Counted from the stretch's first letter, positions 9,875 to 22,207 are shown. The stretch is DNA of 64,000 bases from Plasmodiophora brassicae (GCA_039704465.1 JASFAU010000001.1:1-64000), one strand, 5' to 3'. Notes: generated from the letters alone by a model not told the origin. Translations and numbers: made by a program.

Positions 9875-12800
9875 TCAACGGGGGCGATCGGGTGGTCCTG
9901 CGTCCGCACCGCCCAGGAACCCGACCAGTGCAGGGTCGTCGAGGACATGTTCGGCGACTTCAACGGCGACTCGCGCGTTCTCGTTCTCCTCATCGTCGCT
10001 GATCTCGTTCCATACCGTCGCGTCCAGGCCAGCAAGCGCAGCGACGCCCTGAGCGGAGATGGCGAGCGACTCGCCGCGGATGCAGCGGGCGGCAACGGCG
10101 CGGATGAACGTGCCCAGGACGGCCAGCCAGCATCGCTGGCGATCGCTCAGCCGAAACGTCGGGTCGCGCGGATCCGGCATCCGGCGAGGGTGCAGGCGAG
10201 CGGCTTCGCTGGCGGGCGGCGCCGTCAGACGGGCGTAGTCGTTCAGCTGAATGGCCACGTAGTCGATGGCGATCCCGGTGTCGGCCCTGTTGAAGTGTAG
10301 CGCCCGGATGCGCCAATCGATGATCGGTCTGAGCAGGCGCATTGAGTCAGTACATCGAGCGGCAATGTGGTACCGCGACAGGTTCTTGTCACTGCAGGCG
10401 CGGCACTGGGCGTTGGTGCCCGGGATGCGGTTTGTGACCCATGACGCCACCGCGTATGCGTCATTGCCTGAGTGGTACGCGGCCGGGAACGGCAGGTTGT
10501 ACGCCTGCAGCTGCAGGCGCATCAGCTTGCAGGACGCGTTGGCAGCGGTCCATGTGTGCAGCCTGCAGCGCCTGCAGCAGTGCGTCTTGCCGATCGGGCA
10601 GGCGTGGGCGTTTTCGTGTCGGTCGGCTGGCCTCGACGTCGGCGAGTTCATCGTTGTTACGCATCGCGCGTGCCTGTTCGCCGTTCCTGTAGATGGCCGT
10701 CGCATCCGCGTAGACCTTGCAGCCCTTCAGCATCATGTTGAATCGGCTGCGCGGGTTGCTGAGCGCCCAACGCGTGACGCGGACAAGGAACGGGACGCGA
10801 TCGCCATCCTTGATCTGCTCCGACCACGTGACCTACTTGAACGCGAACCGGGCGCGCAGCTTGGCATGGCGGGCGGCGGCGGGCACGAGCCCAGCGTACC
10901 GGAGCATCAGGGACGAGCCGATGCGGCGGCGGTATCCACCGAAGAACAGGGCGACGGCCGACTTCTGCAGCTGGTCGAGCTTCTTCAGTAGGCCGACGTG
11001 GCTGTTGCTGATCGCGAGCCTGTACTCGGCGCGCGAGCGGATCCAGGCGCCGACGACGCGCGTCTTTCGAACGATCGACAGGTGCTCCGTCCTGAACACG
11101 CCCGTCTGCATGATGCCAATCATCGCCTTCTCGGCCTTCGAGGTACGCGTCGTGAGCTGGGCACGGTGGTCGAGGCGGCCATTCTTCATGACGACGCCCA
11201 GGAAGCACACGGGCTTGTCGAGCTCGTCCTCCTCGACGACGCGGTTGCCGGCGATGGTCAGGGTGCGCGGTGCCGGTTGTGCAGCGGACGGCGACGCCCG
11301 CGCTCTGGATACGATCGACTTGGACGCGTTCCATTCGAGGTCGTGGCGCTGCGCGTACTCCTGACAGAGGTCCATCATGGCCTGGGCCATGTCGTCGGTG
11401 AACGTGTGCAGGAGCGTGTCATCCGGGTAGAATTGGCACGGGACCGGCATGTGGTCAAACATTGGGCACTCGTCACCGAAACGCGACACGATCTGGTACG
11501 GTAGGTCGTCAATCAAAACATTGAACAGGTCGGGGGAGCCAATGGCGCCCTGGAAGAGGCCGACGAGCGCGGCGATCCGCTCGGAAAGCTGCCCGTCCAG
11601 GGCGATAATGAAGTGGCAGCCGTCAAACAAGGCTTGCAGGACGGCGATGACATGGGCCGGCAAACCGCGCCTCTGTAGCTTGTTGTAGACGTGGATGCGG
11701 CGGGCGCTATCGTTCGCCTTCCTCATGTCGAGGAGGACCTCGATCAACGGCTTGCGTCGTGCCGCCCAGTGGGTGGTCAGCTCGTCGGCCACCCACACGG
11801 CTTCGGGGACACCGATGCCTCGCCGAAATCCAACCTGGAGGAAGTGCATCTGCAGCCACCCCTTCAGGTGCATGTGCGTGATCAGACACGTATCATATGC
11901 CTTCCGGAGGTGGGACTGCAGCGCAATGCCTCGCCAGTTAGACGGGTCTGCGGGTTCGGTGTTCCGTTTGTGCACGGGCACAACGAGCGCCGACCGCCAT
12001 TCAGACGGCACAAGCTGCACCGTGTACAAGCCGGTGAACATGCAAGATATCCAGGGGCCGGCGGCATCCGGGTCACACTTCAGGAGGTCCATCGGTATGT
12101 TGTCCGGGCCGACCCCCTTCATCCACTCATGCCGCTTAATGATGGCGGTGACGACAGCGGGACCGAACGCCTGGCGCTCCTCGTCGTCCAGGTCGGTGGA
12201 GAGACGCGGGGAACGCAGGCGCGGGCCGTCGTCCACGCCCGGCTTCTCAAAGACCGCTTTCCAGTGGTCAGTGAACTCCTCCATGGACGGCCGCTGGCTT
12301 GGCTTGAGCTGCGACGTCGCCGAGAAGATACGGCGCATGGAGCTCAAGTAGAAGCGGAGGTCGCACCGCTGCAGTGCTCTCCAGTCGGGGCGCATCGACG
12401 CTGAGTGGCCCCGCTTCGACGCAGAGCTAGACCAGCAGGCGATGTCCTCGAGGACGGCACGGAGAACGGCAGTACTATGGCGGTACAGGCTGTCGACGGC
12501 TTCCTGTAGGACGGCGACTGGTTGATCGAGCAGGTCGTCGAAGTCCAGCGTGGCGTCCATCCACAGGGATCGGAGGTAGTTATAGGCCGGAGCCAGCAGC
12601 ATCGACAGGGCAGGACGATCGTCAGGGTCGGCGAACATCCTGCGGGCCCATGAATAACGGCTCGGGTCGGTGCGCTCCGATACGACGTGGTCGCTCGCGA
12701 TAATCAGCATCCGATGCGCGGTGCTGACAGGGGCACCCACCACGCTCAAGCTGGAAGCGTCGAGGCCGCGAGTCAGAGCGAGATCGACGACAGAGCGCCC

Positions 12801-13372
12801 GCTGCCGTTGGGCACCACGAATGTCCATCGGTTGGGATCGCCACGGAGCGGATAGTTAAGCAGCGATAGCGAGCAGCGTGAGGCCAGCGCCATCACGTGG
12901 GGCTTCCTCGGGCACGACATGCTGTCGCCCGAGACGTCACCGAGTCGAGCGTTGAGTCGCCGACAACGGCAACCCTGTCGCGGGCCGAACAGTGTGTCCC
13001 GATGGCGTTCGCCAGGGCACCCAGCGTCATTTCGTACTCGGAGACAGGCAGTGATCGGCTGGGGCGAATGTACACGCCGACGACGAGCAGATCTTCGCCA
13101 ACGCGCCAGATTGCCCATCGCGGGGCGGATCGGTTGCGCTCGCGGGCGACCTCTTGCAGGGCGACGGTGGCCGGGGCCATGATGCTGATGCCGCCGTGAC
13201 CGCGAAGTTCGCCGGCGGAGCGCCCACCAGCGACGTGTCGGACATTATAATCTGCAAGGGCGTTCGTTAGTAGTGATTCGGATCGTACATAGATTTCCAC
13301 AGACCGCCGCCGTGAGGCGACGATCTCTGAAGAAGGTGGCCGTGGCCTGGAGCTTGGCAGCGTCCAGACCAT
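9875..13372 (-). pseudogene. LINE ORF2: endonuclease and reverse transcriptase, frameshifted
   Basis: The endonuclease-like part (about 13,370-12,690) has an HGGISIMAP segment, a VVGD strand and a terminal ASDHVV, typical of EEP nucleases. The reverse transcriptase lies in one long frame (about 12,600-10,833) with NWRGIALQSHLRKAYD, LFQGAIGSPDLFN and a catalytic block reading FYPDDTLLH, where most LINEs have F/YADD. A knuckle CRACSDKNLSRYHIAARC (C-x2-C-x8-H-x4-C) follows at about 10,415-10,360 in a shifted frame. LINE ORF2 nicks the target and copies the element RNA in place. At least two frameshifts make this copy inactive as written. Confidence 0.85.
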
Positions 13373-13571
13373 CGGAATTCCACGCAGCGATTAGCATCGC
13401 TGCGTGGAGTTCGTCTCAGTCGTCCCTGCCAGCCCGGCCGAGGCCGGCGCCGGCAGGACAGAGCGCATGGTGCCCTGTTCGTCGGTCTGGGGTACGCTGC
13501 GCGCTGCGGCATCGTTGTCAATGGAGGCGGCTGGGCCGCCGCCAGCTCGTTCGTCCGCCGCGCCAGATGGT

Positions 13572-14390
13572 TCATCCTCCTCCTCCTCCTCCGGGGTCAG
13601 GGATACAGCTGGGCGTTTGGCGATCGGCCTGCGCCGCATGTTGTACGACTTCTGGCTGTCGAGCTGGGACGCGTTGTCGTCTCGGTCGTCCCCCGGCATT
13701 CCCACCAGGTCGGAAGATGGCGGCGCGAGCTCGTTGATGATTGAGGCGACTGGGGGGGTAGAGCGCGTCCATCGCACATGAGCTGCATGAGTCGGCATTG
13801 GTGTAGGCGTCGTCGTCGCTGATGTCAACGCCTGGGCGGTCGTCCTCGGGCGTGCTTTCGACAGGCGCCACGCTGTCGTCAGTACTTGGGGCAGCCTGCA
13901 CAGGAACAACAGCAGGCGGCGCGCCAGTGGGCCTCACAGGCCCCGAGCTCACCGGCGGGCGTGGCTGCTCCTCAGCCGGTGCGATGGGCTCGACCGGCGC
14001 CGCCCTTGACCGCTCCCAGTCAAGCATGGCTTCGAACTGGCGCTTCGCGGATCGTCGCAGACAGCTGTCAACGCGGCTCGTGATTCGCTCCAGCCGGTAG
14101 ATGAAGATGTCGTTCGCGAACGACTCTTGTTCTGGCTTGGACAGCTTGCGGAACGCCGCCGAATCGAAAAGGAACGGTTCTGTCGGGCGCCGGTCGAAGT
14201 AGGTCCGGTAGTCGTGGTGGATGAGCCTGTTGACGATGTCGTTGGTCTCGTGCTCATAGGCCCACACGTCGAGCATCGACGTTCCATGCAGGAGCCCGAT
14301 CTCGACGATCTTGCGGATGTCGAAGCCCTTCGTCTTCAGGATTCGATGAATTGCACTGAGCGGCTGGCGTCGGAAACCGCGAACGTACAT
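13572..14390 (-). CDS. Putative LINE ORF1 product (unknown function)
   Basis: This 272-codon frame lies directly upstream of and on the same strand as the LINE ORF2 remnant. The first 140 residues are well structured in composition (helical, charged: HRILKTKGFDIRKIVEIG). The rest is Pro/Ala/Asp-rich, and the tail after about residue 215 looks out of frame (poly-Gly end), so a frameshift near 13,750 is likely. No RNA-recognition or zinc-knuckle motif is visible. Assignment as ORF1 rests on position only. Confidence 0.45.
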   Translation of the reverse strand: MYVRGFRRQPLSAIHRILKTKGFDIRKIVEIGLLHGTSMLDVWAYEHETNDIVNRLIHHDYRTYFDRRPTEPFLFDSAAFRKLSKPEQESFANDIFIYRLERITSRVDSCLRRSAKRQFEAMLDWERSRAAPVEPIAPAEEQPRPPVSSGPVRPTGAPPAVVPVQAAPSTDDSVAPVESTPEDDRPGVDISDDDAYTNADSCSSCAMDALYPPSRLNHQRARAAIFRPGGNAGGRPRRQRVPARQPEVVQHAAQADRQTPSCIPDPGGGGGG

Positions 14391-17300
14391 CGGGCGCAGC
14401 TTCCAGCAACGATGCTGAATTGGGGGTCCATGCAGCCTGTCTGTTGCATTTACACCTTTGCGCAGTTTTTCCCGGGGGATCTAAAATTGGTTCCTCCAAA
14501 ATCGCCGTTAGGAGCAGAGGCAGGTGGGGTTGAACCCGTGTAGAGATCGCAACGCTGGTTGGTCCAAACAAACTGGCCCACCGGTGCTTGGTTCGTTTCT
14601 CTGACCTCCATTGTGCTCCTGTACGCGAATATTTCCACGGCTGTCTGCCTTGGCGACCTCGCATGCGCGCGTGCCTGCACTGCAGGTCGTCGAAAGTTAG
14701 CTCCGTTCAATAGGAGCACACCGTGCCATCGCTGGCGTACAACGACCCTGAAAATCGTTCTGGCTGGTTCAGCCGTGGCGCCGACGTCGTCCAGGCCTGC
14801 GTGTCGACCACGGCAGACCAGACTGAACGAGCGGCACACGCTGGTTGGGAATGGTATCGCGCCCGCAGAACATTTGATTGCGACAGGCTCGCGGCAAACG
14901 CTTCGCGTCGAGTGGCTCTGATGCGCCCAGGTATGCCCCCGGACCATGTTGTAGTCGACGTGGTTGTCCTGCGCGACGTCGTTCGGGAACGGGTGTCTTG
15001 CCGTGGTGGCGATGGTACATGTCCGGTACCAGGTCGATACCCAGCCATCGAATCAAGGTGGCGGACGGTCAGCACGAAGCAGGGGAGAACTCCGTGGAAG
15101 GCTGTCGTCGTCGGCGCGACCGACGACCCGATGACGCTGCCTGTCGTCAACGCTGCCCTAAGCAACGTCGTGCGCGGCCGCCCGACGTGGCATTCGTTCG
15201 GCATCGGAGGTCGTCGACGCCTTAACGATTCTGCCTGGCGTGCCTGGCCCGCCCCGACGTCGCCGCCGACAAACTGCTCGGGCCAATAGAGTCACTAAGA
15301 CCACAGCACGTCCTGCGGGGCGTCTACTGACGCGCGCCAGATACGTCTGCTGCGACGCCTGGCACCTCCACAACAGGTTTGAGTTGTCGCCTAATGCAGA
15401 GGTTCATAGATGTCTGACACTCTGGACAGGGGTCGCCTGCCGTCGCCGGACCCGCATGAGCACCTGCAGCGACCAGTCGTCCTGCCGAAGAGTCTGCTCT
15501 GCTGCGACGTGTTGGCCCAATAACCTGTTGAATCAACTTACATCCCTGGCATTCTGGCTTACATCGGCGATGCTGGTTGTCGCCGCTGATGCCGCCATGA
15601 TTGTGGCGCTGGTCCAGTCCTGTAAGCCAGTTCCTGTCCTGGTTGAACTTCAGCGACTGCGTCATTCTAATGCTGGTCGACAGTCGTCGCGTAATCCAGT
15701 TTCTGTCCTGGTCGACCTTCAGGTGACTGCGATCTGCTTGAACCACTTCATTCTGATACGCCACCCGTCGTTTCCCGCTTTTGAACGGTTCTGCTTCTAT
15801 TCCAGCACACGCCCTGGAGTCGCTCGTCGCCACACGACGCTGTGTCACTTCACGTATGTTAATCGTCCATCGCTTTCGGGGCACGTATCTGACCACTTCT
15901 GCAGGATTGTCGCGCGTTTAAGCCGTCGTCGTGCCTCTAGTTGCGCCACGTCTGCTATCTGGCCCGGCTGATCAACGGCATCGTGCCGTCAGTTGCATGG
16001 CACATACCGAGCCTACCCGCCGAGTGACTCCGGCCGCCGTCCTAAATGTTGTTCTTGACACGTCTGGCGACCCGGCGTGCTCGTGCGCTGATGTCGCCGC
16101 CGTCCAGCGCGCGCGCTGATCCCCGGAGCGACAACAACCACAACACATCCTGCTGGGCGCCTTACAACAGCAAGCCGCATACATTAGTGCGAACGCGCTG
16201 CACCTACATAACAGGTACGTTTCTTCGCGTAACGCACAGAGCCAGGCCCTCTAATTCGTGCTGGGCAGGGCACGCCTGCCGTCGCCTGCTGTCTCCCGTT
16301 CAGCATGAGCACCTGCAAGGCAGGACAACGTCATGTCGACCTGCTCGTCAACTGCAGCGGCGCCGGTCGTTGCAATCGGTCGCGCGCGCTCGTGTTTGGC
16401 GGGGCGATCAAGCAAGGGCGTCGCCGAGGTCCCCGTCCGCATGGCAAGCGGCACCTGCGTGCCGTGCAAGACATCCAGCTGGGCGTCGGAGCCCACCGCG
16501 CCTGCCTGGCGTCCGGCCGTCGTCGGGCGTACTCCCTCAACGAGATTGTCCTGGCGTCTGGCGCCACGACGCGTCGTCAGCCCTGCCAGGCATACGGAAA
16601 GGAGATGTACATTCGGAGGCCAGGGGTAAGTACTGTTGCAGGGTGCTGGCCTATCTTGCGGCGAACAGCACCACGAAGAACCACGTCGTAGCTTGGGGTC
16701 CTGGTTCTGACGAACTTACAGCAGGTTCTGCTGCTCGATGCGAAGATACTGATGCACCACGACTGTGGAAACAGCTTGCCACACCGAAATAAGGACGTTG
16801 TCGCCAATGTCGCGTTGCTGGAGAGGTACCGCGTGTACGCCTTCAACGTGACGTCCGTGTCTTGCTTGAATGCGATAAGCCAGCCTTCGCGACCGTGCCA
16901 AAACCTGATCAGATAGGAAAGGGCGTTGTACAGCGGGTGGGGGGGCGGGCGACCAGCGCTTTGCCTCGTGTGTGTCACGAGGTACAAACCTGCTTACGTT
17001 GCTCGTCATGCCTGATCGTCCATGGTGCACACCCATGCGGGGGCGAAGTCGGCAAACGGTGCAGCTCCCTGCCCCGGATTCATCGAATGCGGCCGCTCGG
17101 TGCCGGCTGACGCCAGGTCGACCTGCAGGGACGACGTTCGCGCTTTTCGATCCAGTCTGATTGTATTCGAATGGTTCTCGTTCAAGCAACATGTCGGCAG
17201 GGATGGCGGCAGGAAGTCGACGGCAGGCAGGCGTTTCCATGTCGGGTAGTAGAAACGGGCGCTGGGCGCCACTGCCCTGCTGGGCGACCTCCAGGCCAGG

Positions 17301-19696
17301 AAGACGCTACTCGATGGCAATCGGGAAGACTGGCGACACCCTTGGCTGGTCCTCCCGTCGTCGATGCATGGTGCAGGGCAGGGGCGCGTCGGACCGAATG
17401 CAGCGATCGGCGGGCGGACAGGGCGCCCCGCCCCAGTTCACGAGTAGGTCGGCCGGGGGTTGGCTCCGCCCCTCTAGGAACGACGATTAGTGCCCTGCTG
17501 AACGGTCGATTGCAGGTTGGTCCTGCCAACAATGTCGCGCGCCTGTGCATCAAGGAACACCTCATACCTGTCCTGGAGGTGCACAGCCTCCGCCCAGACG
17601 CGTCGTACGTGTCGGCAAGCACCCAGCAGGACGTGTTGTGGTGCACTGGGTCCGTTGGCCCATGGCGTCGCTAGGCGGGGATGTCGGCGCGGATGCTGAG
17701 CGGGCAGGCTTAGGTGCCAGGGCGTCGACGACCTGCCCCATGCAGTACCGAGCACAACTGAATGTCGGGCGGCCTTGTAGGACGTTGCAGTGGGCGGTGA
17801 CGGCGAGGCGATCGGCGGCGGCGTCGGGTGGTCGGTCGCGTCGACGTCGCCCGCCCCCACGGAGTCGGCGCCCTGCTGCCCACGTGGACGCATCTGGACG
17901 TCTGGCGCCCACCTGCAGGCGATCGATGGCTGTGCTCAGACCTGATACCCGAACTGTAAATCTGGCCACAACGTAATGCAGATAGAAGCCATACGACGGC
18001 ACATCGCCCAGATTCGCATTGCTATGCCATGCCCGCGACACCAGGTCGACATCGAAGTGGACCTGGCGCGTACTTACGCACAGCGGCAGGCGCTGAACGC
18101 GAAGCATTGCTGGGACACGGACGCGATCAACTGTCCTGCATGCGTGTATTGATGCCGGACATGCCTGTCTGGTTCGTCTGGTCTGACTGGCAGTCATCGA
18201 CACGCATGTAGCGGCGATGTCGGCGCACGTCATCGGTGATGTGCGCCGTCGCTTTGCACCCAGTGCAGCGAGGACCGCTGTTCCGCGCAACGGGACGCCA
18301 GCGTGGCCTGCAGGGCGCTATCCGCGCGAATCGAACTGGTCTAGTTGTTCTGAACTGTTCTGGTTGTGGATATATGCCGGACAGGGAGGGTGGCGGGTGG
18401 TTGACATGCGGCGGAGGCGGACACGACACCGTTTGCTGAGAATCGGGTGCCAGGTACTGCTGTACCTGCCCGCGGCCCTGACAGACCTGCTGACGTCGAT
18501 GGATTGAGCTGATCGGCCATTTGCCATGATCGACACGCAGGTGGCAGAAGACGACGGAGCCCACGCCCGGGAACGGGAACGGGCGCCCCCCACCGGTTTC
18601 TTCGAACGCTGCCGCTCGGCGCCGGTTGACGCCAGGACAACCTGCAGAGACCTCGTCTGCCTGAATTGAACGGTTTGACTTTGTGAAGATGTGACGGCCG
18701 GGATGGCGGAGGGTCTCCCACGGCAGGCACGCGCCCGCATATCGACCGGCGGCAAATGGCGCTGGACACCGCTGGCCTGCTGGACGATTTGCACGACAGG
18801 AAAGCGACGCTCGCCAGGCGGACGGGACAGCAGAGGCGCCCTTGGTTGTTCTCGTCCATCGATGCATGATGTAGGTCAAGGGCGCGCCAGACAGAACACA
18901 GCGAGCTGCGGCGGGCGGTCTAAACGCCGCCTTAGCTGAGGGTCAGGCCGACGCGGGGCTGAACCCGGCCCGGCCCGGCAGGACGACCACTGTCCATCAG
19001 CGGCTCATGCTGGACGGGAGACAGCAGGTGACGCCAGGCGTGTCCTGTCCAGCACGAGTTAGAGGGCCTGGGGTCTGTGCCTGAGGCGACAATTCGTACC
19101 TGTCCTCGAGGTGCAGGGCGTTCTCACAGACGCGCTGGACGCGACGATACCCCAACAGCAGGACGTGCTGCATGCGGCTATTGAGTTCGATGACGCGCGC
19201 GACGTCAAGCGTCCAGCAGGACGTGTTGAGGCGGTAGCGGGTCTGTTGGGAGAATGTCACTGGTCGGCGGCGACGTCGGCGCGGGTGCAGGCAGGCGCAT
19301 CGTCAGGAGCGACCTGCGCCGTGTGATGCCGAACACAACGGCATGTCGGGCGGCCATGCAGGACGTCGCAGAGGGCGGCTTTCGCGACTTGCAGCGACAT
19401 CGGGTAGTCGATCGCGCCGAGATGCACCCACAGCGGCATCGACGTGGTGCAGCCAGACCCCAGAGATGTGGGTGTTCGAACCATGGACAGAGCGCGGAAC
19501 TCGTTGATGACAGGGGCAGTTCAGCGGACGAAGGCCTGGATCAGATGCGGCACAGCGTCTCAGACATCGAGGTCGCCGCCGGAGCATGTGCGGTTACCGC
19601 CTGTGCATCACGTCCTGACCCCAACAGGACAGGAGGAAGTCGTGGAACGCGCGGTCTACTCATGGATGATCATCCGAGCGCGCGTCTGCCTGACCA
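14391..19696. repeat. Field of degenerate, mutually similar non-coding repeats
   Basis: No gene was found in 5.3 kb. Recognisable repeat units are present in both orientations. Direct copies lie at 17,070-17,400 and 18,600-18,910. A second module with the core CAGCAGGACGTGTTG lies at 17,560-17,890 and 19,080-19,440. Inverted copies of that module lie at about 15,090-15,480 and 16,010-16,320. Blocks such as TGTCGGGCGGCC followed by GCAGGACGT, and GCTGGACGGGAGACAGCAGG (inverse of CCTGCTGTCTCCCGTTCAGC), recur between them. Divergence is high and no shared reading frame survives. They may be remnants of a non-autonomous element. Confidence 0.6.
15624..15738. repeat. Short tandem duplication (about 68-bp period)
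   Basis: CCAGTTCCTGTCCTGGTTGA followed by CTTCAGCGACTGCG at about 15,627 recurs as CCAGTTTCTGTCCTGGTCGA and CTTCAGGTGACTGCG at about 15,695. It lies inside the degenerate repeat field. Confidence 0.6.
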
Positions 19697-21076
19697 ATGC
19701 CCTTTCCAACGGTACCTTTGTTTCTAGCTAACGGTGGCTCAAACGCGCTAACAACACCTTGTAACCAGTTTGGGGCCCACCGCCGCCCCGTGGTCATGCC
19801 ACCTTCGTCCGCCCGCGCTGTCCTGGAGGCTCTTGAGGATGAGCTTGACGGCTCCATCATGGTGCTGATGCAAGCGCTAGGTGTGCGCTCGTTGATGAAA
19901 ATGACGTGTGTCGCCGACGTTCTCGAGGTGCGCGCGCCGCTACTAATTGCGAACGTTCTGGCCGTCAACGTTAATGGACTGCGCGCGCTTCGACATCGGG
20001 TCCAACGTGTCGGCCGAACCCTTCCCCGACAACACAGCCGTTGCCGTCTGCCGCGACTACTCAGCGCTGCGAAATCTGGACGTCGGCTGTGGCATCGCGC
20101 CACGCAAGAGCTCGTACTATCCGGTCGGGGAGGTCGCCGGGTTCGGTGGATGCAAGTCACGTTGCAGTTCCGTTGTGGCATCCGCGCGCTCGTGCTACAA
20201 CGCGACCGTGTCGCAGCGCACGCGGGATCGTGGGCGCGTTCTGGTGGACCCCGTCCGCTTTGCCCACATCGGTACCCTGAACGCGGCCGTCCGCGCTACG
20301 TTCGAGAAGGGCAAGGTCCGGAAGTCGTTCGCTGGGTTGCCCGCCGCGCTTAGGAAGTACGGCCCGGTCAAGAAGGAAGACGACGTAAAGCGGGCGTTGA
20401 ATCCGGTGGGGGACGCGATGCGGAAGCGTATCCGATTCTGTCGCCAGATGGTCGCCGACCGCGTTCCTGTCGTGCACCGCGTTGAGTACGTCGCTAACCT
20501 GACCATGCGCCATGCGTGCTTCAACAGCATGTGGCAGGAGGCCGATGGGTTCAACGACGATGCCACGTTCCTGCTGCTGGACGCGGAAGCCGTCTGGGCA
20601 CATCTCCGGCGGAAACTAGAGCAGTATGTCGTGTTCCCTCGCAAGATGTACCGCGCGATGTTTCGCCGGCTGGAGCGCGGTCGCCGGTCTCCTTTCGTGT
20701 CCAACATCGATCGGCGGTCGCTGAACGCGCTTCAGATCTTCGAAGACTGTTTCAATGCGGTTTTTGACGGCTCGTCCATCAACCCAGGTCGGTTCTACCA
20801 CCGGGCCACGCCGGACAGCAATGTCGGGCCGTGGCTTCGAACGGGTCGCCTCTCGACTACGTGTCTTCGTCTCTGCAGTTTGGCCGCTTCTTCGTCGACG
20901 ACACGTACATGGATCCGCTTGCCCTGGTCATCAACAAGGGCGAGTTTATGAATTTCATTCAGAGCCTCGACTACGTCGACATGATGTCGACAGTCCTGCG
21001 GATCTCCGTCAGAGGAAACCGGCATGCGCTCCACTACCTGGTCCAGTCGGGTTCCTGGTCATCTCATCAGGGCTGA
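19697..21076 (+). pseudogene. Unknown repeat gene, left copy (arm of large palindrome)
   Basis: A protein-like reading begins around the ATG at 19,797 (acidic helical start, EALEDELDGS). It shifts frame near 19,980 to a 19,947-20,951 frame containing several Cys (CRDYSALRNLDVGCG) and a basic segment MRKRIRFCRQMVADRV, and shifts again near 20,840 to a frame ending FMNFIQSLDYVDMM. The same protein segment is encoded in inverted orientation at 21,150-22,100. I do not recognise the family; a transposon origin is suspected from its repetition and from the dispersed motif just upstream. Confidence 0.45.
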
Positions 21077-22097
21077 GCTCAATGCTGACACCGGACACCA
21101 TATATTGCTCTGAACCTTCTGCAGACTGAAGGTGCGTATACGTACGATCAGAAGGTTCAGAGCAATGGCGTCCGGTGCCAGCATTGGGCTCAGCCCTGAT
21201 GAGATGACCAGGAACCACGACTGGACCAGGTAGTAGCGCGTGCCGGTTTCCTTTGACGGAGATCCGCAGGACTGTCGCCATCATATCGACGTAGTCGAGG
21301 CTCTGAATAAAGTTCATGAAGTCGCCCCTGTTGATGACCAGGGCTAGCGGATCCATGTACGTGTCGTCGACGAAAAATCGGCCAAACTGCAGAGACGAAG
21401 TCACGAGCCACGGCCCGACATTGCTGTCTGGCGTGGCCCGGTGGTAGAACCGACGTGGGTTGATCGACGACCCGTCAAAACCCGCATTAACACAGTCTTC
21501 GAAGATCTGCAGTGTGCTGGTCACGCGTCGCGGGGATTGCTTGTGGGCACGTGCAGCCTATTCAGACTCCACATCGACGTCAAACCCTCGACTACGGCTT
21601 GTACTATAAACACACCGGGCGCCACGCTCTCACGACCCAGTGACTGGTAGTATCTGCTAGCCATCCGCGACCGCTGAGCCTCCCGTGTCTTTGGTGCTGC
21701 TTCACAACCATGAAAGAGCCACCCGTCAAAGCTGCCTGTTACAGCAGCGCGTTCAGCGACCGCCGATCGATGTTGGACACGAAAGGAGACCGGCGACCGC
21801 GCTCCAGCCGGCGAAACATCGCGCGGTACATCTTGCGGGGGAACACGACATACTGCTCTAGTTTCCGCCGGAGATGTGCCCACACCGCTTCCGCCTCCAG
21901 CAGCAGGAACGTGGCATCGTCGTTGAACCCATCGCCTCCTGCCACATGCTGTTGAAGCACGCCTGACGCATGGTCAGGTTAGCGACGTACTCAACGCCGT
22001 GCACGACAGGAACGCGATCGGCGACCACCTGGCGACAGAATCGGATACGCTTCCGCATCGCGTCCCTCACCAGTTTCACCGCCTGCTTTTCGTCTTC
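20378..22097. repeat. Large imperfect palindrome (arms about 0.74 and 0.95 kb, 29-nt spacer)
   Basis: The left arm, about 20,378-21,120, is repeated in reverse complement at 21,150-22,097 with a spacer of only 29 nt (21,121-21,149). At the centre TGCTCTGAACCTTCT (21,106-21,120) pairs exactly with AGAAGGTTCAGAGCA (21,150-21,164). The arms code for the same protein segment with scattered substitutions. The right arm carries about 230 extra bases (about 21,515-21,745) that the left arm lacks. Confidence 0.9.
21009..22097 (-). pseudogene. Unknown repeat gene, right copy (inverted)
   Basis: Minus-strand frames 22,000-21,740 and 21,520-21,150 encode the same unknown protein segment as the left arm (RKRIRFCRQVVADRV, then GSSINPRRFYHRATPDSN and FMNFIQSLDYVDMM). 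The part after GPW is read in one uninterrupted frame here, whereas the left copy is frameshifted there. The two minus-strand blocks are separated by about 230 bp absent from the left copy, either an intron retained only here or an insertion. Function unknown. Confidence 0.45.
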
Positions 22098-22207
22098 CGA
22101 AGAACGGATGGATGACGCGCCCCGACCAGCGCAGCCAATGAGTGCTCGCCCCGATGGACGCTGGGCGTCGTCGTCGCGTTTTCCGGCCGTATTGACGCAT
22201 GTCGTCA

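Larger units (their letters stand above)
9875..14390 (-). mobile_element. Degraded non-LTR (LINE) retrotransposon
   Basis: The minus strand carries a candidate ORF1 (14,390-13,572), then an apurinic-type endonuclease region, a reverse transcriptase and a C-terminal cysteine motif. Frame changes near 12,960 and 10,830 break the second protein. Element ends are not defined: no target duplication or tail was found. The clade cannot be assigned with confidence. Confidence 0.8.

Noticed and set aside
10833..13118. Long minus-strand frame as an intact host gene
   Set aside because: It carries LINE endonuclease and reverse transcriptase motifs and continues in other frames on both sides, so it is a broken transposon.
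19947..20951. Assignment of the unknown repeat gene to a named transposase family (KDZ, TnpB/Fanzor, Helitron)
   Set aside because: I could not find the diagnostic catalytic or zinc-ribbon motifs of any of these; the name would be a guess.
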